Below are positions 22,617 to 34,458 of a stretch of 64,000 nucleotides of DNA, piece by piece. A program made the position numbers and the translations under genes. This DNA is from Viola odorata (lineage: Eukaryota; Streptophyta; Magnoliopsida; Malpighiales; Violaceae): NCBI GenBank assembly GCA_963691705.1, contig OY829540.1, forward strand, positions 44,304,158-44,368,157, read 5' to 3'. Below the pieces are notes generated by a model that was not told the origin of the DNA, made no database searches, and saw only the letters and a list, made by a program, of their open reading frames with translations. Position 1 is the stretch's first letter. Each line of letters opens with the position of its first letter.

Positions 22617-24976
22617 ATGATGGAAGTTATGAACATAAGACTAATGGGTGGCAATCCCAATTCTCTGATCATGATTTTCTTGATTTTAATCTCAACTTCA
22701 TCTACCACTCAATCATGGAATTGGTTCTCTTCTTCATCTACTCATCAGGAAAATCCTGACCCACAAACCAATTCCTTCTCCCCTGATCACTCTGTCATTG
22801 CAAAATTTACAGTAGATGGTATTGGTGGTGACAAGAAATCAATTGAATTGGTTGAGAATGCTAAAAATAAGATGGCAGGCGGCACAAATTCTTGCTGGCA
22901 GAATTCTTACAAACAACTCTTTGTTGCTTGCTCCCAAATTCTTGCAGCGGAGGAGAAAAGGTCGCGATTCGCTTGGCATCTCAGTGATTGCTTCCAGATA
23001 GATTCTGGCAGGACCCTTTATCCTTATTGTGACACAAATTCTCCTATGCTCACTTGTCTTAAGAAATTAAGTGACAGTGAGCATAAGGTTTATCTCGAAT
23101 TCTCGCTCGAAACAAACTCAATCTGCCACCAATTACAGTAAGTATTTGTACATGTACAATTCTTTTCGAACTCGAGTCCTTGCTGATATATGATCATACG
23201 TTGCTATCGTGGCAATATTACTATTTTGTTTATTTGTTTTGTTATGTGTTAAACTGACTTCGTTATGTGTTTACAATTTGTTAGGGCTCATGTGTTCAAA
23301 CACAAGATTGAGAGGTTGGTGAATGATTTGAAGAATTCAGCAGAATACACAGAGCAGCAGATGGAGATCATAAAAGAGAAAACATCTTTGTTGTCGGAAA
23401 GCTCGAATCAGATTCAAGATTCTTTGAGTTCAATTGGGATTAAGGTTGAAAATGTTGATCAAACAACAAAGAATGTAAGGGACAATATGGGTGTTTTGTC
23501 TGAGCATACCAAAGCTATTTACGAGCAATCTAAGAAAATCTCGCAGTCTCAATCTGAATTGCAAGAAGGGCAAGTGAGAATGAATATTAATCTGAAGGAA
23601 GGGATGGCAATGATCAATGATGCTTACAACAATTTAGGCCAACAAGTGGAGATTTTGAGAAATGAGGTTGTGGAAATAGAGAAGCAAATTGGGGAAGTTG
23701 GAGATGCAATGTCTTTAAAGATGCAGACTTTATAGACTTCTGCTGATGATATTGAGAATAAGACAGGAAAAACCTTAGATAAGCAACAACAACTTCTAGA
23801 TGGACAATCTGTCGCGCTTAAAGGCCTGCAAATCCTGACTTTATATCAATCAGAAGCACTCGACGAGAGCAGGTAAAGTAGATAACAACTCAATCTTCAC
23901 ACAGATTACTGATTTTTATTTTTATTTTTGTTGCATTAGACCTAATTCTCAGAAATGCATATATGCAGGAGTACTCTGCAGAAATTAGCTGAATACATAC
24001 GGGCGTAAACAGCAGGAAGAGCTTCTTCAAGGGCAAGAATAGCTCCAGAGAGTTCATAATCATTTGGTTGAAAACTCAAAGTCGATATTGGCTACGCAGG
24101 TAACTAGAACTCGCATTGTTTAATGAAATTTGTTAAGGATACGCAAGAATTACATCACTTGACTTTGTTTCCTAATTTTACAGGAGGCTTTTGAATCGAA
24201 GCAAAGAAGCATGTTCATCATGCTAGATAAGCTATTTGATTTGCATAACGCGATGTTGCTTGAATCTCGAATAATTAAAGCCTTCCTCCTCTACTCTATG
24301 TCCATTTTTATCATCTACATGTTCACCAATACAAAACAGACATATAATGTGAGAGCTACACTATATGTTGGTATGTACTCTATCTTAAAGTTTCAGTTTT
24401 CATCCCAACCTCAAATTTCAATTCATTTGAATTGTGCGCTTATAACAATTTCTGGTTTACAGATCTGTGTGCTACATTTCTGATAGAAGTAGCAATACTT
24501 CGGCTAACATCAAATACTATCGAACGACAAGCATGGATGATCAATCTAGTTAGGTCGTTTTTTTTGCTTCTTGCCTCCTTTCAATTTCTTCATGCCGTCT
24601 ACACCTACAGGTTAGTTTTTTGTTTTTATATATATGATATAATCAAGAAGTTCGCGTAAAAAAGAATGCTTAACCGATAAATTGTCTATGTGTTTGTAGG
24701 GATTATGAAGTTTTGAATCATCAGATGATTCTAATGTTGATGGATAAGGTAAATGCCATGCAAAAAAATAAAGATCAGTTGTCATGGGAAGAAGGGAGTT
24801 ATGATGATGTGAACTGGACTTCTTGGATGAAGAATGAGCTTCTTAAAGATGAAGATGATGACATTATGGAAGATCCTGACTTTATAGTTCTTGAAGAAGT
24901 ACTAGCAAATAATTCAATAATAATTTCATCCTTAGAAACAAGAAAATATGATCTTCGGTCTCGAATTCGACATTGA
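22617..24976 (+). pseudogene. GEX1: GEX1 (gamete-expressed nuclear fusion protein), three lesions
   Basis: GEX1, of the Kar5/Tht1/Brambleberry family, is a nuclear-envelope/ER membrane protein needed for karyogamy and gametophyte development. Exons: 22617-23137, 23285-23872, 23969-24099, 24184-24370, 24463-24610, 24700-24976. Exon 1 has a hydrophobic signal segment (LIMIFLILIS) and the conserved Cys-rich domain (EEKRSRFAWHLSDCFQ, ETNSICHQLQ). Exon 2 is coiled coil. Exons 4 and 5 hold membrane segments (YSMSIFIIYMFT; RSFFLLLASFQFLHAV), and exon 6 the RDYEVLNHQM tail. Lesions: TAG at 23733, a tandem ATAC duplication (23993-24000) shifting frame in exon 3, and TAG at 24040. Splice sites remain canonical. 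Only the exon 1-2 part could be translated, and it lacks the membrane domains. Confidence 0.9.
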
Positions 24977-25457
24977 AATTCACTCTCAGTACATCTAGCT
25001 AACTAGTTTCTAGTAAAAGCTCAAGCATAATGTTGTTGTCCTTATCCTCGGTCCATCTTTTTATTACTACCACTTGCTTGTAAAACACCATATATATTTT
25101 ATAAATATTTATCCTAATTTTTGCTTAAATTTTCTGAGTTTATGGGTCAAGTTTTATGCCTAATCAACCCATGAATGCTTACTCTTCTACGAGCATATAA
25201 CAATTTTTTTTTGTGTAAGAAAAAAAGCCCAATTTGTCAAACAAAACATGAGAGAAGAACTGAGGAAAGAATTTGGTAAGAATAGTTTATATAATATTTC
25301 ATTTTGCGGCTATAGTTTAAAAAATAGTAATATAAATTCTATAGTTTTTAAAAGTGAGAGGTTTAATCTTTATAATTGTTAAAAAGTTTAAAAAATTAAT
25401 ACACGAGGTTGTAGTTTAACTGATTAGTACATGTCGTCTTTTTGACGTAGGTCATGA
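24977..25457. other. Intergenic, no feature seen
   Basis: AT-rich flank downstream of GEX1. I see no exon, RNA gene or repeat boundary before the hAT target duplication at 25458. Confidence 0.6.
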
Positions 25458-25520
25458 ATTCGATGCAGTGACGAATCTAGACCATGGCCAGGGTGGGCTA
25501 CCGCCCCCCCCCCCCAACAT

Positions 25521-25593
25521 GCGGGGATAGGTCAGTTGGGAGAGAGTCAGACTGAAGATCTCAAGGTTGCGTGTTCGATCCACGCTCAACGCA
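25521..25593 (+). tRNA. tRNA-Phe(GAA)-like sequence, decayed
   Basis: 73 bp that align from acceptor to discriminator base with plant nuclear tRNA-Phe: 5' GCGGGGATAG, anticodon loop CTGAAGA with GAA, T arm GTGTTCGATCCAC, 3' end CAACGCA. Compared with the plant consensus I count about five substitutions, in the D stem, anticodon stem, variable region and acceptor 3' arm (CACCGC to CAACGC). Stems are therefore weakened, and I read it as a pseudogene. No introns. It lies inside a hAT element. Confidence 0.62.
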
Positions 25594-26303
25594 TTTTGAT
25601 TTACTTTTGGGAAAGAATATATCTTGGTCCCTAAAGTTGAAGTAGTATTCAATATTAGTCCTTTCATTTTATAATCTCCAATTTTCATCCCTGGCCTTTT
25701 GAGTCCTTCCCACTACCTCGTAAACGTTTGAAATTTTATTTAAAACAGTTTAGTTCAATTTCTTTTAAAAAGAGAGTCAAGTATTAGTATTTTAAATGCA
25801 ATTGTGATTAGCCAGATTTTGATTTCTATATATCTAGTCATGTGATTTTGTTCTTATTTTATTAAGTCAATTTTTTTACCTAGAACAGTCTTTTTAATTT
25901 GACAAAAAAAATTTTAATTGATGGGAGGTCAAATTATGAAGGGGGTTTATTTATTTTCAAATGATGAATTCCAGTACTTTGAAATTTACTTATCTATGTT
26001 GCACGATGTCTGAACCTTTAAAGTGTTAGAAAAAGAAGAAATTATTAGGTACATCCGGTATATGTAGCGTTAGATTCATCTACTCAAATTTATCAGTGTT
26101 AATTAATAATTCAGGGCAATTTTCTACTTTTAAAAAAGTAGATTAAGTACGAGTTTCATATTTTATATGAGTGAGCTATCTGGTGCTACACAAATATATC
26201 TTGTAATTTCTCTTGTAGATGCCTTATGATTGTACAAAATCTGCAACTTCATCCTTTTATAATTTTGTGCCCGAATTCCCCTATCTTTGTAATTTCTCTC
26301 CTA

Positions 26304-26427
26304 GATGCCTTATGATTGTACAAAGACTTTTCAACGGAATGAGATATACAATTGAAATGAGCGAAGATGCCTTATGATCGTACAAAGACTTTTCAACGGA
26401 ATGAGATATACAATTGAAATGAGCGAA
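26304..26427 (+). repeat. 62-bp perfect tandem duplication
   Basis: Two adjacent 62-bp units, 26304-26365 and 26366-26427, starting GATGCCTTATGAT. I see a single difference (ATTG versus ATCG). A partial third copy lies just upstream at about 26216-26240. Confidence 0.92.
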
Positions 26428-26678
26428 TAAAGCATAGGGGTTAATTAGGCCAAAAAGTAGGGATCTGACTCTTTTAATTGTAAAAAGTATATTGTATGAA
26501 TTTTAATGTATAATTAATTTTTTTCTATATTGTCTTATTATTTATCTTTTTGTTAAATTTATCTAAATATTTATTATTTAGTGACGGATACAAATACTCT
26601 AAAAAAGATTTTCAGGGGCGCTGCCTCCGAACCCCCGCCCCATTGAATATAAATCCTGGATCCGTCACTGATTCAATG

Positions 26679-27157
26679 CATAGTATTTGTAATGATAATT
26701 AGAAATATATTAATTTTAAAAAAATCAAAAAAAATTATGATACGTGGACAGAAAATGAAACAAATATTATGGATAAATGTTACTGAAAAAAATTAGTTTA
26801 AATTTATTAATTTTTTCAATATTTTCTGAGAAGTGGAGTCTTCTATGTTTGTAAAAAATAATTTATATTACAATATTTTAAAAACTATAGAAACCAAAGT
26901 TAATATTATTTTTCTTTTTAGTTTATACCCAAACAAAAAAACCTACTTAAGGAAGGAAAGAGAAGCGACATGTCGTCTTGTTCGGAACCTCTAGTTGGGC
27001 ATATAAATTAGATTCGCTCATCTCTGCTTGTTGAATACCCACCCCCCCCCCCCCCCCCCCACACCGCAAAGTAAAGTAACCCAAAAATCCCTTTCTCCTC
27101 TCTCTCGACAAACAAAATACCCAAATTGATTAGACTTGCCCATCAAAACTAAATATC
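26679..27157. other. Intergenic and 5' leader of the RPT3 relic
   Basis: AT-rich up to about 27000, then a long C tract (about 27041-27060) and a pyrimidine-rich leader (CTTTCTCCTCTCTCTC) typical of a plant 5'UTR, directly upstream of the RPT3-like ATG. Confidence 0.5.
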
Positions 27158-27394
27158 ATGGCATCATCGGTAATGGTTCTCGACCCGAAACCCATACCTG
27201 AACCTTCTCCTTCCCTCCACCAACCGTTGGTGAACGCATCGTCATCCGCCGACATCGAGGATGACCTCTACAGCCATCTCAAATCTTTCCAGCGGCAGTT
27301 GGAGTTCATCGACATCCAGGAGGAGTACGTGAAGGACGAGCAGAAGAATTTGAAGCGGGAGCTACTGCGTGCGCAGGAAGACCAAGTCAAGTAG
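27158..27394 (+). pseudogene. RPT3: First exon of RPT3 (26S proteasome ATPase 6B)
   Basis: RPT3 is one of six AAA ATPases of the 19S proteasome base. The 78 codons match its N-terminus: [11 protein letters not shown] near the start, then the coiled-coil block [23 protein letters not shown] (here with FQRQLEF) and [12 protein letters not shown]. The exon then diverges (DQVK and TAG), where the real protein continues to the OB and AAA domains. A normal 5' leader precedes it and a gypsy LTR begins 50 bp downstream. No AAA sequence occurs elsewhere in the window, so this is a 5' fragment. Confidence 0.82.
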
Positions 27395-27444
27395 CTGCAC
27401 AACATTTTATAACATAATATCAGCCACAATATAAACAATAGTTT

Positions 27445-27936
27445 TGATAACTATAGACGTAACTTCAGGGGTATTTTAGTCCGTGGACCCAACATTAAGG
27501 TCGGAACACTGTAGCTCCTACCGGGCGTGCACCATCGAGGTTATCGCCCTCACACAACGTGGAATCCTGGGATGGTCGACATCAGTCGGGGAGGGGGGCG
27601 TCTCATTTAATATGGCGTTACCCCATCCCAGGAGGGCACGTGACGTTAACGGAAGGTTCAAGTTGTCACCAACCACGTTATTACCCCTAGATAACGGGGT
27701 ACTCAAGATAACACCCATTTTCCGCCTATAAATACCATAAAGATCAAGAAGGAAAGGTAAGCCTAAGATTGCTGGCCTAAACTCTGTCATTCTCACTACT
27801 CATACCGACTTAAGCATCAGAGTGTCTACGTCGGAGACCCCCTCCGGCGCATTGCAGGTACATCGGACGTCGTGCATAGTGATCCCGAGCAGCCATTTTC
27901 CTCACCTACCCCTCCCTAGAAGTCCGAATCTTATCA
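27445..27936 (+). repeat. 5' LTR of the Tat-type element
   Basis: 492-bp LTR with a TATA-like CCGCCTATAAATACC at about 27722-27736. Confidence 0.92.
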
Positions 27937-28022
27937 AATTGGTGCTTTCATTGAGAGCTTTGATTCTATTAAGTGAGCGTCCTTAATAGCCAAGCTCTAT
28001 CTCTTTTGGAGATCAAAGGATC

Positions 28023-29735
28023 ATGGCTTCTGGTTCAGAATCTACACCTTCTCAGCCTCATGGCATTCTTTTCGTTCCACGCAGAGAACTTTTTCCATCT
28101 ACCTCTGTCGACATTTCTATTACAGCACAAGGACCTCCTTCTGGGCAAACGGAGTTCCCCTTTGGGCTGACGACGGGATCATTCCCCTAGATGAATGCTC
28201 CATCTTCCTAAATGGCAGGATCTAGTTTCTCCACTCCCCCACCGATGGGATCTGTAATAGATAGTACAAATAATTTTCTGGCAAACTCTTTGCTGGCTCT
28301 GCGTGCTCAGGTGGATCAACTGACAGCGTTAGCCATCGGATCAACTCCAAGTGTTTTAGGATCCGTTGTTCCCTCTCACCTGACATTCACCCCTTCTATT
28401 GTCGCTGATCGGCCGTTATCACCTCTACGACATGGGAGCATCCCGATGACTTTGTCTATAGTGACAGCCGCTGTCGACTTCTCACAACCCGCTTACGGAT
28501 GGTTGGAATCTTCAGTGCGACACCTGCAGGAGATCCCTATATCCCAAGAGGAACAGTGGCATGATCAATATAGAGATCGTTGGGATGGGAGGCGAGATGA
28601 AGTGGTTAGAAATGTGTCCCCTAGATGCAGCGAAAGGTCGAGTAGCAGGAGATATCGGACCCGCTCACCAAGAAGTGCAGCCTGTCCCCCAGGCGACATC
28701 ATGCACCCGATCCACAAGGACAGAGGTGTCATTTGGAAGCTTCTCCTCCCCGCCAACCTCACGGAATCCGTGATGACAACTCTGGTCACCCATTCAGTTA
28801 TCGCATAAGGCATCACAGAGTCAGTCGGCACGTGAAACTCCCTACAGAGTCCTATGACGGCACAAAGGACCCCATCTCCCACCTTAACAAGGTGAAATAT
28901 TTCGTGCAATTCCAAACTCACAGTGACGTGGCCTTGTGCCAGATATTTATCATGACACTGTCAGGAGTCGCACGTCTTTGGTTTGAAGGACTCCCAGCCG
29001 GGTCAATTGACAGTTTCTCACAATTGGAATCTAAATTTAGAAGCCGGTTCAGCACAACCGTTCCTATCAAAAAGTCCGCTGCAGCTTTGTTCGATATACA
29101 CAGAAAATCTCAAGAGTCCTTGAAAGATTTTCTTAGTCGTTTTGATATGGAAATGTCGTTAACACGAGGCGTTACCATTGATTTCGCTATGGAAGCCCTT
29201 AAGAGAAATTGTTGTTACGGAAAGTTACGAGACACATTAATGGTAGACCCCCCGATAACTTTAGACGCGTTGAGGCTGAAAGCCCATAATTACGCAAGGA
29301 TGGAAGAGGAAGAAAATAGTGACAGAACCCGAAATGTGCCACAAGATGCGCCCCATGCTCCCAACGCACCTACCAGCGCTACCTCTGATGCCCGCTCAAT
29401 TGATGATTACGCCCAACAGAAAGATCACATCCCTAGAGCCTCGAACCGACAAAAGGGTAACTTTCCAAGGGGAAGATCCGGTAACTTCCCCACTCAGCGG
29501 CAGGCAGACCCACCCAAAGGTTGAATATACGACCCTTATCTTCCTTCCCTCATACTTCCGAGAGCGGAAATTTTAGCGATTGTCCAACAGCGAAATCTGC
29601 CCATCCGCTACCCGGCCCCTGTGAAACCGGGGGTAATTATGGGAGGAAGAGAAAATGCCTTTTGCAAGTTCCATAAAGTCAAGGGACACTCCACCGATGT
29701 GTGCAGAGAATTGAAGTGGGCGATAGAACGTCTAG
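28023..29735 (+). pseudogene. Tat-type gag, interrupted
   Basis: Reading starts at ATG 28023 and is stopped by TAG at 28188 and TAA at 28209. The same frame reopens at ATG 28212, and a frame change near 28735 leads into 28733-29524. The capsid core is clear there: YDGTKDPISHLNKVKYF, then LSGVARLWFEGLPAGSI and the SQLESKFRSRF helix. Downstream, 29640-29735 reads a CCHC-like CKFHKVKGHSTDVC, the zinc finger common in this lineage, in another frame. RNA binding and particle assembly would be its role; the breaks preclude a full product. Confidence 0.85.
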
Positions 29736-29880
29736 TATAAGAGGGCTACCTTGGAGAATTCGCCACCAAAGCAAGGGAAGAAGCCAGGAATAACCCGATA
29801 AATAGGGCACCAGATAACAAACAAGCGCCTCCTCACACCCCAGGGAATGATGCTAACCCTAGTGGGAGGATGAGGGAAAC

Positions 29881-31188
29881 TGATGGTTGCTGAAACCGTC
29901 AAAATAAAATAATACAATCTACCAATGCACATGTAGTTTTATAACAGTAGCAAGTGGTAAAAGGTTCGTCCTTAGGGATTCGGTGGCAATTAATATTCTT
30001 TATAAATGATTAGGAATGTAACTGGTGGTAAATACCAATATTGAGTTGTTGTGAATAATTGCAAAATATAAGTAACAGAAAGAAATAAATGGATGTGGTG
30101 TGTGAAATCAGATGTGACAAATTCCCAGTGAGGATTCCAATGAGCTCATGCATTTAATTAATTGATCATCGATTCAAGTATTTTCAATACCAGACTTGCA
30201 GGCGGCTATAGAGATCAGGTTCTCACCTAGATCTCCTACTCTCTACCTATCCGAGACAGTTAAAGGTTCTCACCTATTAAGGTCCTTGATATATCTTATG
30301 GCCTAAAGAAGTTATTCTATTAGGTCTAATAAGATAATCAAATAACTCTACCGTAAGAGACCTTCCCGAGTTCAGGAGAGAGAAGTGTCTACTCCTGTAA
30401 ACTCGACCTTAATTGTTTTCCAATCTGATCCGTCGATCAGTTGGTTGCCTTCGTATCACTTTCTACAATGTAGACTCCAAAGTATCAAGAGAAGACAGTA
30501 ATCATGCAATTCCTAGTGTAGTTGATCAAGCTTCAAAAGAAGTATGCATAAATTGACAATCAATTAAAACAATTAAAGATGCAAGATGGGATTTAATAAT
30601 TGCGTTTAGATCTCACAATCAATTAAGCATGGTTGTTAATCCTCACAAGGAATAGATAGAAATTAGCCTATCATCATACGAAATAAATAAATAAATAAGA
30701 TATAAGCATAAAAAGTAATTTAATTAATTAAAGAAAGGGAATAAGCAACAGCGTATGCAAGCTTATTGCTATGGAATTGTTGTCTCTGCCAAGAAGAAAG
30801 AAATATGTTGTTTTGTAAAAGATGAAGTACTGTACAGAGGCGCCGCTTCCTTTCTTAAATAATAAAAATTACTTAATTGTCTAATTCCAAAATTCCAAAA
30901 TAGGATAATATCTAATAATATTTGTTCCATAATCCTAACAGAAGCTTAGGAGATATTCAGCGGCAGCAGGACTTCTTGTTCCAACAGGAGATCGCAAGAT
31001 AAAATCTTCTAGAATAAACAGCAACCACAAAATTGCTCTGTAACAAACGGTTTCATCTCCTAAGGAATGAAATGTTGTCCAACATCGTTCTCTGTAATAA
31101 AGGAGTGAAAAACCCAAGAATTAGCAGTATCATCGTCCTAAAATAGACGTAAAAGACGATGATAAATAGACATTTAACGCTCCAATCA
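29881..31188 (-). mobile_element. Solo LTR nested in the Tat-type element
   Basis: 1308-bp TG...CA unit (TGATGGTTGC to CTCCAATCA) flanked by a perfect 5-bp duplication GAAAC (29876-29880 and 31189-31193). Removing it rejoins the interrupted Pol reading (RMRET on the left, then LTIHDEDIPIINIIAGG). There is no internal region, so it is a solo LTR left by LTR-LTR recombination. Orientation is a guess from the GATACTGCTAAT motif. No coding capacity is seen. Confidence 0.85.
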
Positions 31189-31193
31189 GAAAC

Positions 31194-33695
31194 GTTAACA
31201 ATTCACGATGAAGACATCCCCATCATCAACATTATAGCTGGGGGCACCCCATATCTTGACGAGTCAGTGCAGTTAACACCCACTACAGGGGAAAAGTAGA
31301 AACGGGGAGACGCGCTAATAAAAAATGACACGATAAGTGCTTTAGATCGCATGGGACTGTCCTTCTCAGAGGAAGACGAGAAAGGCGTCGTTTTCCCGAT
31401 AACGATGCTCTAGTGGTCACACCCGTCATTGGTAATCATGGGGTTAGACGAACCATCATCGATAACGGCAGTGCGGTAAATTTATTTTCATTGGAAGCTT
31501 ACAACCTCATGAAATATCCCACCGACGAGTTGACGCCTTGTAAAAAGCCGATAATTGGGGTAGACGGAGTTCCTATCCCAATGATTGGAGTCACCTCGTT
31601 GCCCACCTACTTCAGAAAAGACACGTCCAAAAGATCAGAAGAATTGTTACCCTATAACGCTATACTTGGGCGACCGTTTCTCAATCGCTTTGGCGCAGCG
31701 ATATCGCAGAAACACTTGAGGTTGAAATATTCCTCTTGGGATGGGGTTGAATCAGTTAAGGGTGATCAGAAGTTGGCAGCCGAATGTTATCTACTCATGA
31801 CTCAAAAGAGTTGCGATAGATATGTGTGCGTCACAGCAGACCCCTTTGAGAAGAAAGACGAAAAACGTACCCAACCAGTGGATAAGATGATACCCGTTCC
31901 CATTAATGGGATCAGTGGAACAAACTTCCTGGTTAGCGAAAAGCTAAGCTCGGAAGAGAACATGCAGTTAGCTCGATTGCTGAATAAGTGTAAAGGAGAA
32001 TTCACCTGGAAGCCCGCGGATATGCCCGGTATCTCAAGAGAGGTAGCAGAGCATCGACTTAATGTCGATCCAAGCGCCAAACCAGTTCGGCACAAATGAC
32101 GAGCGTTTTCTATAGAAAAAGCAATAGTCATTGACAAGGAGGTGTCGAAACTCCTAGACGCAGGTTTCATCCGAGAAGTCCAATACTCGACTTGGCTGGC
32201 TAATCCTGTCCTAGTTCCAAAGCCCAACGGAGAGTGGCGTATGTGCATCGACTTCACTGATCTAAATGATGCATGCCCCAAGGACTGCTACTCGCTCCTT
32301 CGAATCGATCAACTAGTCGACCAGACTGCTGGGTATGCTTATCTGAGCTCTTTAGACGCCAATTCCGGATATTACCAGATTCCTATGGCTGCCAAGGATG
32401 AAGAAAAGACCGCTTTCATCACCCCGAAAGCCACTTATTGCTACACGGTGATGCCGTTCGGACTGAAGAACGCTGGAGCAACTTTTCAGCGTATGGCGAA
32501 CAAGGTATTTGAAAAATAAATCGGAATGAAAGTAGAAGCTTACGTGGATGACATATTGGTCAAGAGTCGAAGCTTTGAGGATCACTTGGCAGACCTGGGA
32601 GAGGTTTTCAATGTGATGCGAGAGTATAAAATGAATCTGAACTCCCGTAAATGCATGTTTGCGTTCCAAACGGGCAAGTTCTTAGGATATGTCGTTAGCC
32701 ATAAAGGCATCTAACCAAATCCATCAAAGATAAAATCCATCCATGACATGATATCGCCCCGGACCGTCAAGGAAGTGCAAAAGTTGATAGGGCGCGTTAT
32801 CGCTCTAGGATGGTTTATTTCCAAGCAAGGCGAAAGATGCCTACCCTTCTTCAAAGTCATACGTAAAAAGGCTCCCTTTGGATGGACAGAAGAATGCGAA
32901 GAGGCATTTATGAGCCTGAAAGCTTATTTGTCGTCTGACCTAGTGTTGACAAGACCAGAACTGGGTGATACTCTATACTTGTACCTTGGTGCTGCCGACG
33001 AAGTGGTTAGTGTTGTCCTTGTGCAAGACGATAATCACGTCCACCACCCCATTTTCTTTGTCAGTAATGTCTTGAAAGATGTTGAGGTGCGATATGCTCG
33101 CATTGAAAAAATAGCGTTTGCGTTGGTGCAGGCCACGCGCAAAATGGACAGATATTTTCAAGCTCACCCCGTCATCGTGCTCACAGACCAACCTTTGAGA
33201 AGGATTTTCAGAAAACCTGAGTCTTCAGGAAGAATGCTGATTTGGGCCATTGAACTCGAACAATATGGGCTACAGTATAAATCTCGACCATCCATAAAAG
33301 CTCAAGTCTTAGCGGACTTCATAGCCGAGTGCACGTTTGCGCAGGATCTATTGACGGACCTGCCAGAAGAAGAGAGAGATGATTTAGATCTCCCATTCCC
33401 CGAAACCTACACCGATTTATGGGTTGTCCACGTGGACGGAGCCAAGAACCAAGAACAAGCCGGAGTAGGAATATTAGTGATTGGACCGCTAGGCATACAG
33501 ATACGATATGTCATTCGAATCCTACGACCGTTATCCAACAATACGGCGGAATATGAAGTGTTGCTGGCTGGACTCAAGATAGGCAAAAATCTGTCCATAA
33601 AAGCTATACATGACGGCGGAGTGATGGGGGACTTACGACTGAAGATATACGGCGACTACAAGTTAATAATAGACCAAGTCTTGGGTAATTCTTAA
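31194..33695 (+). pseudogene. Tat-type Pol: protease, RT, two RNase H domains
   Basis: Continues the polyprotein after the nested solo LTR. Protease: VRRTIIDNGSAVNLFS, with DNG where D-[ST]-G is usual, then AILGRPFLNRF. RT: NGEWRMCIDFTDLNDACPK and KVEAYVDDILVKS (YVDD near 32545). RNase H with GWTEECEEAF and VLTDQPLRRI. A second RNase H opens with DLWVVHVDGAKNQ and NNTAEYEVLLAG. Stops at 32097, 32517, 32712 and 33693 break it. Integrase HHCC and DDE motifs are absent; 3' LTR starts 130 bp later, pointing to an internal deletion. Confidence 0.9.
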
Positions 33696-33824
33696 GCCAG
33701 AGAGCCCATTATGATCCAATGCCCTTCCAAAGTGAAACACGAGTTGCTGGAAATAAGAAAGAGGGAGGGCGAAAATAGAGCGATAGCCCTTGGTGAACAC
33801 TTGGCTCGTTTTCGGTTGGGCTTA

Positions 33825-34312
33825 TGATAACTATAGACGTAACTTCAGGGGCATTTTCGTCCGTGGACCCAGCGTTAAGGCCGGAACACTGTAGCTCCTA
33901 CCGGGCGTGCACCATCGAGGTTATCGCCCTCACACAACGAGGAATCCTGGGATGGTCGACATCAGTGGGGGGGGGGTCTCATTTAATATTGCGTTACCCC
34001 ATCCTAGGAGGGCACGTGACGTTAACAGAAGGTTCAAGTTGTCACCAACCGCGTTATTACCCCTAGATAACAGGGTACTCAAGATAACACCCATTTTCCG
34101 CCTATAAATACCACAAAGATCAAGAAGGAAAGGTAAGCCTAAGATTGCTGGCCTAAACTCTGCCATTCTCACTACTCATACTAACTTAAGCATCGGAGTG
34201 TCTACGCCGGAGACCCCCTCCGCCGCATTGCAGGTACACCGGACGTCGTGCACAGTGATCCCGAGCAGCCATTTTCCTCACCTACCCCTCCCCAGAAGTC
34301 CGAATCTTATCA
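33825..34312 (+). repeat. 3' LTR of the Tat-type element
   Basis: 488-bp LTR, a close copy of 27445-27936 with scattered substitutions and small G-tract differences near 33966-33976. Confidence 0.92.
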
Positions 34313-34458
34313 AGTTTAAATAAAAAAAATGAGAATACTAATTGAGATAAATGGACAAACATAACAATGTTAACATAATTTGGAAAGGAAAATGACAAAT
34401 ATAAAAGAAAATGTTGGTCCTTTAGTCTAAAAAATTACAGATCTAGTCGGACAGGTAC

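Larger units (their letters stand above)
25466..26670 (+). mobile_element. Non-autonomous hAT element carrying a tRNA-like sequence
   Basis: 1205-bp element starting CAGTGACGAATCTAG and ending GGATCCGTCACTG, flanked by ATTCGATG (25458-25465) and ATTCAATG (26671-26678), a 7-of-8 match typical of hAT. Its right 200 bp, including GTATGAATTTTAATGTATAA and the GCTGCCTCCGAACCCC motif, matches the 3' ends of the hAT elements at 38168-41560 and 46500-47080, so all three are one family. It has no transposase. The interior holds a tRNA-Phe-like sequence, a poly-C tract and a 62-bp tandem duplication. Confidence 0.78.
27445..34312 (+). mobile_element. Tat-type Ty3/gypsy element lacking integrase
   Basis: LTRs 27445-27936 (492 bp) and 33825-34312 (488 bp) start TGATAACTATAGACG and end CGAATCTTATCA. 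The perfect target duplication AGTTT flanks it (27440-27444 and 34313-34317). The leader starts TTGGTGCTTTCATTGAGAG, usual for this lineage. It encodes gag, protease, RT, RNase H and a second, archaeal-type RNase H, a Tat hallmark. No integrase lies between the second RNase H and the 3' LTR. A 1.3-kb solo LTR is inserted in the gag-protease linker. Several stops make it non-functional. Confidence 0.93.

Noticed and set aside
26304..26427. CRISPR-like repeat
   Set aside because: Two directly adjacent 62-bp copies without spacers in a plant nuclear context; it is a tandem duplication.
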